Source of the DNA: Shewanella cyperi
Lineage (GTDB): Bacteria > Pseudomonadota > Gammaproteobacteria > Enterobacterales > Shewanellaceae
Reading direction: 5' to 3'
Length of the DNA stretch: 64,000 bases
NCBI RefSeq assembly: GCF_017354985.1
Contig: NZ_CP071501.1
Span: 3,015,001 to 3,079,000 of the forward strand
Under the pieces are notes generated by a model. The model had not been told where the DNA came from and ran no database searches. It worked only from the letters and a program-made list of their open reading frames with translations. Position numbers and translations under genes: made by a program. Positions within the stretch are counted from its first letter, which is position 1; each line of letters starts with the position of its first letter. Positions 38,076-46,659 of this stretch are shown in pieces.

Positions 38076-40034
38076 TCAGAAATGGTATTTGATGCTGGCG
38101 CTCACCATCCGGCCACTGCCGGGATAATAGCCATTGCCCCAATCGCTGTAATAACCGGCGCTGACATAGTCCTCATCCAGCAGGTTGTCGGCACGGACAC
38201 TGGCCAGCCACTGACCGCGGCGATAATTCAGCGCCAGGTTGACCAGGGTATAGGCATCCAGTTTGTCCGCCAGATTGGCGTTATCCCCTTCGATAAAGCG
38301 TTCTCCTGTGTACTGGGCATCCAAATACAGCTGCCAGTTGTCGTCCAGATCATAGCTGGCAAAACCGCGACCACTGTGGCGGGCCACCCAGGACAAAGCC
38401 TTGCCGTCATTGCTTCCTGCGGTAAAGAAAGCATCGGTAAACTGATAGTCCAACCCCAGCGCCAGAGCATCCAGGGGCTGCCAATCCAGATCCAGGGCCA
38501 CACCATAACGGCGCGAGCTGTCGGCATTGACGTTGGCGCCATTGAAATACGCGCTTGGATCTGGCTTGGGTGCGGAGGCATCCCAGACGATTTCATCCTC
38601 AAGGTCGAGACGGAAAGCGCTCAGGCGCAGGCTGTAACCCTTGCTGTGATAATCCCAGCCGGCCTCATAGGAGCGACCGGTTTGTGGATCTAGGCCCAAT
38701 ACGCCCTCGGATGTATAGGCCTGCTCATCCACCTTGGCGAAACGGAAGTTGTCTTCCGCCCTCAGGTAAAAGCGCTGCTGCTGATTGGGACGGTAATTGA
38801 GGCCCAACTCCAGCGCATGGGCATCATTGTCCAGGTTCACACCGGCTGGATAGGTTAAGTCGTCACGCAGCTCGTCCCTGACCTCGGCGTAGCGACCGCC
38901 AATCACGTAGCTGAGGCTGGAGCTCAAGGGCACACTGGCCTGCACAAAGGCCGCCGCCAGCTTTTGGGTGTTGGACCTGTCCATGTATGAGTAATCAAAC
39001 TCGGACTCGCCCCGTGACAAATCGGCCCCGGCAATCAGCTTAAGCTCGCCGGCTTGGATATCATAACGGCCGCTGAATTTGGGACTCAGGCTCAACAGAC
39101 GTCTTTGAGTGTTGCCCTTGGAGCCAAAACTTATCGAATCCACATCCGTGTCGCTGTAATCGGCATCCAGCAGCAAACGCCAATGACTGGACAAGGCCTG
39201 CTGATAGCCCAGGCGGGCATTGCGACTGATGCTGTGGTTGTTGTCTGTTATGCCGTCATAGGCAGCTTGGCGGGGATTGTCGCGGAACTGCTCGTCTGTC
39301 ATGGCCCCGGCCAATTCACGTTCATCATCATTGAAACCGGCCTCTATAAACAGGCTGCGCTCCCCCTGCTCGTACTGCACCCGCGCCAGCAGGGCACTGG
39401 TTTCACTCTCGCTGTGGTCGCGATAGTTATCGCTGTCACGACGATTGGCCGCCAGGTAATAACGCCAGTTGTCGTTGATCGCTCCGGCGTAATCACCGCG
39501 GGCCTCATAGGTGGCATAGTTACCAGCCAGCAATTGCAGGGAACCACTGCCTGCATCCGGCGCCTTGGTGACTATGTTAATCACCCCACCCACGGCCTGA
39601 TCGCCATAGAGCACCCCGGCGCTGCCGGAAAGAATTTCAATGCGCTCCACCTGGTTAAGGGCAATGGCATTGAGATCCGGCGCGGCGATATCAATATTGT
39701 TCAGCCGACGACCGTCCACCAATATCAGGGTATTGCTCGCGGCCTGACCGGCGCCGAAGCCGCGCATGGCCAGCACAGGGCCGGCACCATTATCGCTGAG
39801 CTGAATGCCGCTCTGACCCCTGAGCAGTTCGCCCAGGCGGGTGGCACCGCTTATGGCAATGGCGGCGGCATCAATCACATTGACGTTGGCGGCCAGGTTC
39901 AGCGGCGTATCGGCGCTGCGTCCTATGACCACCAGGGTATCTGTAGGGTTGGAATTGCCTTCTTCGGCCTGCACAGCAAAGGTGCCGAGCAGCATGGCGG
40001 TAAGAAGGGCGAGAGATGTTGGATGTGAACCCAT
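38076..40034 (-). CDS. btuB: BtuB-like TonB-dependent cobalamin receptor
   Basis: 652 residues (E. coli BtuB 614). The signal peptide is at about 1-23 and a TonB-box-like DTLVVIG at about 33. The plug has VLAMRGFGAGQAASNTLILVDGRR and VLYGDQAVGGVINIVTKA. The barrel ends SASIKYHF with C-terminal Phe. Assignment to cobalamin rests mainly on the cobalamin riboswitch immediately upstream; the sequence alone would be a generic vitamin-type TonB receptor. AAAGG lies just before the ATG. No btuCDF genes are in the window. Confidence 0.85.
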   Translation of the reverse strand: MGSHPTSLALLTAMLLGTFAVQAEEGNSNPTDTLVVIGRSADTPLNLAANVNVIDAAAIAISGATRLGELLRGQSGIQLSDNGAGPVLAMRGFGAGQAASNTLILVDGRRLNNIDIAAPDLNAIALNQVERIEILSGSAGVLYGDQAVGGVINIVTKAPDAGSGSLQLLAGNYATYEARGDYAGAINDNWRYYLAANRRDSDNYRDHSESETSALLARVQYEQGERSLFIEAGFNDDERELAGAMTDEQFRDNPRQAAYDGITDNNHSISRNARLGYQQALSSHWRLLLDADYSDTDVDSISFGSKGNTQRRLLSLSPKFSGRYDIQAGELKLIAGADLSRGESEFDYSYMDRSNTQKLAAAFVQASVPLSSSLSYVIGGRYAEVRDELRDDLTYPAGVNLDNDAHALELGLNYRPNQQQRFYLRAEDNFRFAKVDEQAYTSEGVLGLDPQTGRSYEAGWDYHSKGYSLRLSAFRLDLEDEIVWDASAPKPDPSAYFNGANVNADSSRRYGVALDLDWQPLDALALGLDYQFTDAFFTAGSNDGKALSWVARHSGRGFASYDLDDNWQLYLDAQYTGERFIEGDNANLADKLDAYTLVNLALNYRRGQWLASVRADNLLDEDYVSAGYYSDWGNGYYPGSGRMVSASIKYHF

Positions 40035-40119
40035 TAACCTTTGACTCCATCAAGGAAAACGGGGCAAAAGTGCCACGATGGCCCAAGGCCGGTCGCACCC
40101 GCAGATCTGCCCACCGAAA

Positions 40120-40316
40120 TCTGGGGATAACCTGGAGGGCCGGTCTCCGGACTTTGGATAGGGCCTGTCGGCCTGCGAACAACAGCTTTAAACGCCCATT
40201 AGCTTTAAAGGCCAGGGCGCGCCGCGATCTCACCATTTACCGTTGCGGGGGCAGTGCCGGAATTGCGCCGGCTTCCCGATTATCCCGAACATTCGGGCAC
40301 CCGGAAGGTTGACAAC
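40120..40316 (-). ncRNA. Cobalamin riboswitch of btuB
   Basis: On the minus strand, in order: a 5' GGTTGTCAACC-type stem region, the core GGGAAGCCGGCGCAATTCCGG, CACTGCCCCCGCAACGGTAA (40237-40256), and the B12 box AAAGTCCGGAGACCGGCC (40138-40155). These match the cobalamin riboswitch signature AGYCAGGAGACCTGCC and CCCGCAACTGT. The edges are approximate. Control is likely at translation, because no clear terminator is seen before btuB and the ribosome site is close by. The remaining leader (40035-40119) is GC-rich. Confidence 0.93.
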
Positions 40317-40341
40317 CCGCCGAGTGTTGGCGGGCCGGCGC

Positions 40342-40371
40342 ATTATAGACATCTATATGGATAAATGTCTA
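40342..40371 (-). promoter_or_regulatory. Promoter of the riboswitch-btuB transcript with a flanking palindrome
   Basis: On the minus strand TAGACA, 18-base spacer, TATAAT. An inverted repeat TAGACAT-N12-ATGTCTA (40346-40371) spans the -35 and spacer, and the TAG stop codon of the upstream gene lies in it. The predicted transcript start is near 40335, about 19 bases before the riboswitch. Confidence 0.7.
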
Positions 40372-40965
40372 ATTGGATTGGTTAAGCTTGATGGGCTGCA
40401 AGGGCGCAATAAACTCCCGGTAATTGCTGCCGTTGAGCGGGACATTGGCTGCGGTAAACTCAAGGCCGCGCATGGATTTGTGCATCAGCAGCAGATCTTC
40501 GCCGCCACCCAGCACGGCGTAATAGCCTATTTCGCCGCGGGACGACGGCTCACCATGAAGATGCGTATCCGGCATACGGCTGCAGCCGAGTATGGCCTGA
40601 AATCCGGATTGTTCACCCGTTGCCATCTCAAGCGCCCCCAGGGGTTCATACACCATTTCCCCCAGACAATTGGCCTTGTAATTGTTTGTGAAGGTTTCGA
40701 AAAAGGCCTGCGGCGTTATCCTGTCGCCCATACCATGGAACCCCTGAACACAGACCAGGCTGGTCCAATCGGCCAAACGCTGCTCCTGTGGCAGGAATTC
40801 AGCGCTGAACATACCACCCAATTCATCGGTGCCTACCTGGCGCCAGTTGTCAGGCAATTGAAAGTTCAACACTGTATCGTAAACTTTCAGCTCTTCAGCC
40901 CCGGCAGGGAGCTGAGCAGCAACCAATGCCGTCAGACCTATCCAGACAATATTATTCCACTTCAT
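40369..40965 (-). CDS. Hypothetical secreted protein
   Basis: 198 residues from ATG at 40965, with GGGAG 7 bases upstream (an adjacent ATG at 40968 is also possible). It has a signal peptide MKWNNIVWIGLTALVAAQLPAGA. The mature part is about 175 residues with five Cys-scale features (for example VCVQGFHGMGD and ANCLGEMVYEP) and a LGCSRMPD segment. No family is recognised. Its stop codon overlaps the -35 of the btuB promoter. Confidence 0.75.
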   Translation of the reverse strand: MKWNNIVWIGLTALVAAQLPAGAEELKVYDTVLNFQLPDNWRQVGTDELGGMFSAEFLPQEQRLADWTSLVCVQGFHGMGDRITPQAFFETFTNNYKANCLGEMVYEPLGALEMATGEQSGFQAILGCSRMPDTHLHGEPSSRGEIGYYAVLGGGEDLLLMHKSMRGLEFTAANVPLNGSNYREFIAPLQPIKLNQSN

Positions 40966-41256
40966 CATTAAGCTCCCTGTTGTGTGCCGACTTTCCCTGT
41001 CCACATGACCCAAGCGTAACAAATCTTAATCTCAGATTGTGTAGCTATCATTTCCTTTACGCATTAAATGTCAAGCTGATAAAAAGGTTCCGCCTCAGTG
41101 AAGCAGGCTTTCCAAATACCTGAGTATGACGCTTCCGGTCCGGCTAAGTTCCATCCATGGACCGACCGGGGTCAACAAGGTATATTGCCCCCACGCAATT
41201 CCGTTATCCGCATGTCTCTTTGTCAGCCTGCATTCAAGATTCAATAAGGACGTTCC

Positions 41257-43092
41257 ATGGCCAGCCTGAGCAGTATTCATATCTATCCCGTCAAATCCAT
41301 CCGCGGCCAAACACTCCCGGAGGCCAGGGTGGCAGAGGAAGGCCTGATTGGCGACAGACGCTTCATGGTGTGCGGTCTTGATGGCCGTTTCTTTACCGCC
41401 CGCACGCATCCGAGCCTGTCACTGATCCACAGTGAATACGTCTCGCCACAGGCCGTCCATGCCGGCGCCCTTGAGTTGCACTTTGACGATATGCCTCCCC
41501 TCAGGCTGGAGCCAGACCGGTTTGCTTCAGCCCCTTTTGCCACCGGCGTATGGAAAGACAACTTCAGTGCCCTGACCACCACGGAAGAGGCGGATGCCTG
41601 GATCTCGGCGGTACTGGGGGAGCCGGCCAAACTGTTATGGCTTGGCGAACAATCGGCCCGGTTCCGCCAACAAACCGGTGGCAGGGTCAGTTTTGCCGAT
41701 GGTTACCCCTTGCTGCTGATAAGCCAGGCCTCACTGGAAGATCTCAACAGTCGCAGCGACCGACTCAATCGGATGGCACAGTTTCGCCCCAATCTGGTCA
41801 TTGAAGGCGTTGACGCCTTTGCCGAGGATAGCTGGGACAGGATCCGTATCGGTGAGGTGGAGTTTAAGGTGGCCAAACCCTGCGGTCGCTGCGTGATGAC
41901 CACCCTGGAGCAGGACAGCACCGAGTTCCATCCGCTGAAGGAGCCACTGGACACCCTCAGCCGGTATCGCCGCAGTGGCAATGGCGATGTGGATTTTGGC
42001 CAGAATCTTATCCCGCTCAATGAAGGAAGCATAAGGGCCGGTGACAGTTTGACTGTGCTGAGCTACAAAGAGCCGCAGCACTATGCCGATGGTGCAGCCC
42101 CCAAGCGGCGGCTGCGACTTGTCTCCAAGGACACCCTGGCAGCGGACTTTGTCTCGCTGCATTTGCAGGCCGAAGATGGCAAGCCGCTGCCAAACTTTAT
42201 CGCTGGCCAACACCTCAAGCTGGCCTTTGATATCGAAGGTACGCGCCATATTCGTCGCTACAGCCTCAGCGCCTCACCGCTGGAGCCGCTCTGGCGCATC
42301 AGTGTTAAACGGGCCGCCGGAGGGGTGATGTCCAATATCATCCACGACAGATTACAGCCCGGCGATGTGCTGCTTGCTGACCTTCCGTCGGGCAAATTCC
42401 GGCTGCGCAGCGGCAAGGCGCCGCTGTTCATCAGCGCCGGTTCCGGCATTACGCCCATGTTATCCATGGCCCGCACCTTGATGCAGCAGGATAAGTTTGA
42501 TGACGGCAAGCGCTTGGCTGCGGCCCGTTTTATTCACCTGTGCCGCACCGAGGCAGATGTTCCCGAGGCCGAGTTGGCGCACTTAACCGGCGCTGGCATG
42601 CCCTTGATGCTGCTGCTCAGCCAACCCGGTGACGACTGGCCCGGTCTCAGGGGACGACTTGATCGCCATCATCTGCAAGGGATTGAGGATTTGCTGGAGC
42701 GAGACGTTTATCTTTGCGGCCCGGCGCCCTTTATGGCCGAGATAGAGCAAGTCTTGTTGTCTTTGGGGCTGGCAGCTGATCAGATTCAGCAGGAATTGTT
42801 CGGCAAACCCGGCAGGAAACCCAAGCAGGCGCCCAAACAGGTCCGGATCCAGATAGGTGAGCAGGTATTCACCGGTGATAATCAGCGGCCCATATTGGAT
42901 CAGGCCGAACAGCAGGGCTTGTCCATGCCCTGGTCCTGCCGCGCCGGGATCTGCAGTGCCTGCAGGCACCAGTTATTGGAAGGGGAAGTGTATCAACCCA
43001 AGGCTCCGGCACTGAGCGCCGCCGAGCGGGCCGAAGGCAAAATCCTTGCCTGCTGCGCCATTCCCCTGGGCGATATCAAGCTCACAGTCTGA
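41257..43092 (+). CDS. MOSC domain / flavin reductase / 2Fe-2S ferredoxin fusion (YcbX-like)
   Basis: 611 residues from ATG at 41257 (AAGGA 7 bases upstream). Order: MOSC N-terminal barrel (about 1-120), MOSC with KPCGRCVMTTL (Cys near 209), a ferredoxin-NADP reductase module (about 275-510; RRYSLSASP FAD motif, GSGITPML nucleotide motif), and a C-terminal plant-type 2Fe-2S domain (CRAGICSACRHQ, distal CC). E. coli YcbX has only MOSC plus ferredoxin and must borrow a reductase. Here the whole electron chain is fused. The likely role is reduction of N-hydroxylated bases via a molybdenum cofactor, by analogy. Confidence 0.9.
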   Translation: MASLSSIHIYPVKSIRGQTLPEARVAEEGLIGDRRFMVCGLDGRFFTARTHPSLSLIHSEYVSPQAVHAGALELHFDDMPPLRLEPDRFASAPFATGVWKDNFSALTTTEEADAWISAVLGEPAKLLWLGEQSARFRQQTGGRVSFADGYPLLLISQASLEDLNSRSDRLNRMAQFRPNLVIEGVDAFAEDSWDRIRIGEVEFKVAKPCGRCVMTTLEQDSTEFHPLKEPLDTLSRYRRSGNGDVDFGQNLIPLNEGSIRAGDSLTVLSYKEPQHYADGAAPKRRLRLVSKDTLAADFVSLHLQAEDGKPLPNFIAGQHLKLAFDIEGTRHIRRYSLSASPLEPLWRISVKRAAGGVMSNIIHDRLQPGDVLLADLPSGKFRLRSGKAPLFISAGSGITPMLSMARTLMQQDKFDDGKRLAAARFIHLCRTEADVPEAELAHLTGAGMPLMLLLSQPGDDWPGLRGRLDRHHLQGIEDLLERDVYLCGPAPFMAEIEQVLLSLGLAADQIQQELFGKPGRKPKQAPKQVRIQIGEQVFTGDNQRPILDQAEQQGLSMPWSCRAGICSACRHQLLEGEVYQPKAPALSAAERAEGKILACCAIPLGDIKLTV

Positions 43093-43093
43093 C

Positions 43094-44845
43094 TCACAGC
43101 GGCTGCAGCTGCTCCACCAGCAGCTGCAGGCTCTGATTGCCGCGAAATTCGTTCACATCCAACCGATAGGCCAGTTGCACCTCGCGTATACCGGCATCGG
43201 GCCAGATGGCTGTGTCTATATTGAAGGCAATGGCATCAAGCATCAGGCTGCCACAACGGGTCTCCAGCACCATTTTCAGATGTTTGTCACCCACCAGTCG
43301 CTGTTGCAACAAGCGAAACCGGCCGTCAAATAACGGCTCTTCAAATCCCTGGCCCCAGGGACCGGCGCCGCGCAGCAGCTCGGCAGTCTCCAGGGTTAAC
43401 CAGCGGGGCTCAAGTTCACCGTCACTCAAAATTTCACCGGTTAATTGTTCAGGCGCCAGCAACTGCTGCACTGCCTGTTCAAAGGCGGCTGCGAAAGCGC
43501 CAAAATCCGTGGCCCTCAGGCTTAAGCCCGCCGCCATGGCATGGCCACCGAACTTGAGCAGCAGCCCCGGATGACGGCTGTTGATCAGTTCCAGCAGATC
43601 GCGCATATGCAGGCCCTTGATGGAACGGGCCGAGCCCTTGATTTCGCCATCGCCGGCATCGGCAAAGGCAATCACAGGCCTGTGATACCTGTCCTTAATT
43701 CTCGACGCCAGTATGCCGATCACGCCCTGGTGCCAGTCATCCCGGTACAGGGCTATGCCCCAGGGCAATTCGCTGTCTGCCAGGCTCAGGCGCTGGAGGC
43801 TGGCCAGCGCCTCCTGCTGCATCCCGGCCTCCAGTTCACGGCGCTCGGCGTTGAGACCATCAAGCTCCGCGGCCATGCGTCTGGCCTGCATGAAATCGTC
43901 ACACAGCAGGGTTTCAACCCCGAGGGACATTTCATCGAGACGACCGGCGGCATTGAGCCTGGGACCGACGGCAAAACCAAAATCCGAGGCCACAATCCGG
44001 GCGGGATTACGCTTGGCCACTTCCAGCAAGGCGGTAATTCCGGGACGACAACGACCGCTGCGCACCCGTTTAAGGCCCGCATCCACCAAAATGCGGTTGT
44101 TGGCGTCCAGGCTGACCACGTCTGCCACTGTGCCCAGGGCCACAATGTCCAGCAGACAGGCAAGGTTGGGTTCCGTCAGTCCCTTTGAGATAAACCAATC
44201 GCGGCTTCTGAGCTCGGCCCGCAGCGCCAGCATAAGGTAGAAGGCCACCCCAACCCCGGCAATGGACTTGCTGGCAAAGGAACAACCCGGCTGGTTGGGA
44301 TTGACTATGGCGTCGGCAAGCGGCAATTCGGCGCCCGGCAGGTGATGATCCGTAATGACCACCTGCATACCGGCAGCTTTGGCGGCCGCCACCCCGTCAC
44401 TACAGGAAATGCCATTATCGACTGTGATCAGCAGCTCGGCCCCGCGCTCTTTCGCCACCGCCACCAGGGGCACACTCAGGCCGTAGCCAAAGTCAAAACG
44501 ATTGGGGATCAAAAAGTCGGTGTTGCCGGCCCCCATCATCGCCAGCGCCAGCAGACAGACGCTGGTTGAGGTGGCGCCGTCGGCATCAAAATCACCCACG
44601 ATCAAAATCTTTCGCCCCGCCGCCATGGCATCGGCCACCAATACGGCCGCCGGTGCCAGCCCCTTCATGGTCTCGGGCCTGAGTAAACGGTTTAATTCCG
44701 GCTCACACTCTTCGGCCTTGGTTCCGCGTCTGGCCAGCAGCTGTTTGAGCAAGGGATGTAAATGGCTTGGCAGATGACTGTCATCCACCTGGGGGCGTCG
44801 GACTATCTGGTGATACACGGGAGAGTGATTTCCTTCGACTGGCAT
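43094..44845 (-). CDS. recJ: Single-stranded-DNA-specific exonuclease RecJ
   Basis: 583 residues at the longest. The DHH motif II DFDADGATSTSV (about 81-92) is present, followed by ITVDNGIS and DHHLPGAEL with catalytic His residues, and NPNQPGCSF. The C-terminal DHHA1 and OB domains are present. RecJ degrades single-stranded DNA 5' to 3' in recombination and mismatch repair. The start is uncertain: ATG 44845 follows a T-run without a ribosome site, whereas GTG 44818 has AAGGAA 11 bases before it. The last gene of xerD-dsbC-recJ, as in E. coli. Confidence 0.95.
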   Translation of the reverse strand: MPVEGNHSPVYHQIVRRPQVDDSHLPSHLHPLLKQLLARRGTKAEECEPELNRLLRPETMKGLAPAAVLVADAMAAGRKILIVGDFDADGATSTSVCLLALAMMGAGNTDFLIPNRFDFGYGLSVPLVAVAKERGAELLITVDNGISCSDGVAAAKAAGMQVVITDHHLPGAELPLADAIVNPNQPGCSFASKSIAGVGVAFYLMLALRAELRSRDWFISKGLTEPNLACLLDIVALGTVADVVSLDANNRILVDAGLKRVRSGRCRPGITALLEVAKRNPARIVASDFGFAVGPRLNAAGRLDEMSLGVETLLCDDFMQARRMAAELDGLNAERRELEAGMQQEALASLQRLSLADSELPWGIALYRDDWHQGVIGILASRIKDRYHRPVIAFADAGDGEIKGSARSIKGLHMRDLLELINSRHPGLLLKFGGHAMAAGLSLRATDFGAFAAAFEQAVQQLLAPEQLTGEILSDGELEPRWLTLETAELLRGAGPWGQGFEEPLFDGRFRLLQQRLVGDKHLKMVLETRCGSLMLDAIAFNIDTAIWPDAGIREVQLAYRLDVNEFRGNQSLQLLVEQLQPL

Positions 44846-44850
44846 AATGA

Positions 44851-44874
44851 AAAAGGTGAGCCTGGGCCCACCTT
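44851..44874 (-). terminator. Hairpin with T-run between dsbC and recJ (possible attenuator)
   Basis: On the minus strand AAGGTGGGCC and GGCTCACCTT pair (one G-U) and are followed by TTTTT, ending about five bases before the upstream recJ ATG. The form is that of an intrinsic terminator, so dsbC and recJ expression could be partly uncoupled. Confidence 0.6.
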
Positions 44875-44896
44875 GGTCAACTAAAGCTTACTGTCA

Positions 44897-45616
44897 CTAT
44901 CGCTTGGCGTGACGTTCGAGATTGTTGTACAGATCCTTGGGCGGCTGATAGCCGGGGATCAGGGTACCGTCTTCCAGGATAAGCGCCGGAGTGCCGTTGA
45001 TACCGAACGTCGCACCCAGGTTATACTGCTCGGCAATGTTCGCATCGCAGCTGGCGGCCTTTATGGCCTTACCGGCCTTGGCGTCATCCATGGCTTGGTG
45101 CGGATCTTTGGCACACCACACGGCTTCCATCTGATCGGCGTTTTCAGAAGGCACACCCTGACGGGGGAATGCCAGGTAGCGCACTGTGATCCCAAGGTCG
45201 TTGTATTCAGCCATTTGCTTGTGCAGTTTACGGCAATAGCCGCAAGTGATGTCGGTGAACACTGTCACCACATGCTTTTCATCCTTGGCCTTATATACCA
45301 ACATCTTGTCTTCAAAAGGCTTGAGCATTTCCAGACGCGGCCCGGCAAGCGCTGCTTCGGTCAGGTTATCCATGCCCTTGTCGAGATCATACAGATTACC
45401 GTGGAACAGCTTGCTGCCGTCCTCATTGATATAGAGCACACCACGATTGGTGATGACCTGGAAAAGGCCCTTCACGGGCGCGGGGTCGATAGAAAGCACG
45501 TCCACCCCGAGGGTGTCGGTCAGCTTTTGTTTGAGCTGCTCTGGCGCTATGGGGGCCGCTATCAGGGTCGCGGGCACCATGACCAGAGAAAAAATCAGGC
45601 TTAGGGCAAGTTTCAT
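44897..45616 (-). CDS. dsbC: Periplasmic protein disulfide isomerase
   Basis: 239 residues from the second ATG (45616), because AAGGA is 6 bases before it and directly abuts the ATG at 45622. The signal peptide is at about 1-20, then the N-terminal dimerisation domain. The thioredoxin-fold domain has the active site CGYC (about 135) and a cis-Pro motif GTPALIL, plus a second Cys pair (VWCAK, ASCDA). DsbC shuffles wrong disulfides and is kept reduced by DsbD. It lies between xerD and recJ. Confidence 0.95.
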   Translation of the reverse strand: MKLALSLIFSLVMVPATLIAAPIAPEQLKQKLTDTLGVDVLSIDPAPVKGLFQVITNRGVLYINEDGSKLFHGNLYDLDKGMDNLTEAALAGPRLEMLKPFEDKMLVYKAKDEKHVVTVFTDITCGYCRKLHKQMAEYNDLGITVRYLAFPRQGVPSENADQMEAVWCAKDPHQAMDDAKAGKAIKAASCDANIAEQYNLGATFGINGTPALILEDGTLIPGYQPPKDLYNNLERHAKR

Positions 45617-45728
45617 TTTCATTCCTTATTTGGAGCCTCTAGGCAACCATTTAATTATTTGACCCGTAACAGGGCTGAAAAGTTACAGCCTGGGGCAATT
45701 AAAAGCAAACCCGGAATAGTGTCGAGCC

Positions 45729-46637
45729 TCAGCCCCGGGGATGATGTTCACTGTGCAATGCCGCCAAACGGGCCTTGGCCACATGAGTATAGATCTGTGT
45801 GGTTGACAGGGAGCTGTGCCCCAGCAATAGCTGTACCACCCGCAGATCGGCCCCATGGTTGAGCAGATGGGTGGCAAAGGCGTGGCGCAGGGTATGGGGT
45901 GAGATATTGCAATCGATACCGGCCCTCAGGGCGTAAAGCTTGATTCTGTGCCAAAAGGTCTGGCGGGTCATCTGCTGACCGCGCCGGGATGGAAACACTA
46001 CCTCACCTTGCCCCTGGGGCAGCAACTCGGCCCGGCCACGGGCAAAAAAACGCTCCAGCGCCTCCAGGGCCACTTCACCCATGGGCACCAGCCGTTCCTT
46101 GCCACCTTTGCCTGTTACCCGCACCAACCCCTGTCGCAGGCTGATACCCGACATATCCAGGCTGACCAATTCGGTCACCCGCAGCCCGGTGGCATACAGC
46201 AGCTCGAGCATGGCCTTATCGCGGATTTCCAGCGGGTCATCCTCATTGGGCTCGGCCAGCAGGGCCTCCACCTGGGCTTCACTCAGGGTGCCCGGCAGCT
46301 TACGCGCCAACTTGGGGGACTCTATAAGGGCGCAGGGATCCTTGGCAATACGTTGCCCGAGCAGTAAATAGCGATAGAAACGCCGCAAACTGCTGAGCAG
46401 ACGGGCCCCGGAGCTGCGGGCCTTGCCCTGGGCATAGCGCAGGGCAAGGTAGTCGCGGATCTGTTCGCTGTCGGCCAACAGCAAGCTACTGCCCTGCCCG
46501 CTGAGCCAGGCAGAATAATGCCGCAAGTCGCTGCGATAGGCCTCAAGCGTATTGTCGGCCAGACCGCGCATGGACCAAAGGTCATCAAGAAACAGTTCTA
46601 TCAGTGGATCGTCACCGGCCGGATTCAGCTCAGACAA
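45729..46637 (-). CDS. xerD: Site-specific tyrosine recombinase XerD
   Basis: 302 residues. The start is TTG at 46637, supported by GGGAGA 8 bases upstream. An N-terminal SAM-like DNA-binding domain (about 10-95) is followed by the catalytic domain. Catalytic residues: Arg in ATGLRVTELVSL, Lys in TGKGGKERLVP, HTLRHAFATHLL (His, Arg), LLGHSSLSTTQIYTHV with His and the nucleophile Tyr. With XerC it resolves chromosome dimers at dif. Its place before dsbC-recJ shows it is the housekeeping XerD and not a phage integrase. Confidence 0.96.
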   Translation of the reverse strand: MSELNPAGDDPLIELFLDDLWSMRGLADNTLEAYRSDLRHYSAWLSGQGSSLLLADSEQIRDYLALRYAQGKARSSGARLLSSLRRFYRYLLLGQRIAKDPCALIESPKLARKLPGTLSEAQVEALLAEPNEDDPLEIRDKAMLELLYATGLRVTELVSLDMSGISLRQGLVRVTGKGGKERLVPMGEVALEALERFFARGRAELLPQGQGEVVFPSRRGQQMTRQTFWHRIKLYALRAGIDCNISPHTLRHAFATHLLNHGADLRVVQLLLGHSSLSTTQIYTHVAKARLAALHSEHHPRG

Positions 46638-46659
46638 CAGACTTCTCCCGCTATAGCTG

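Noticed and set aside
45729..46637. Tyrosine recombinase as evidence of an integrated element
   Set aside because: Gene order xerD-dsbC-recJ and sequence show housekeeping XerD; no att site or phage genes nearby.
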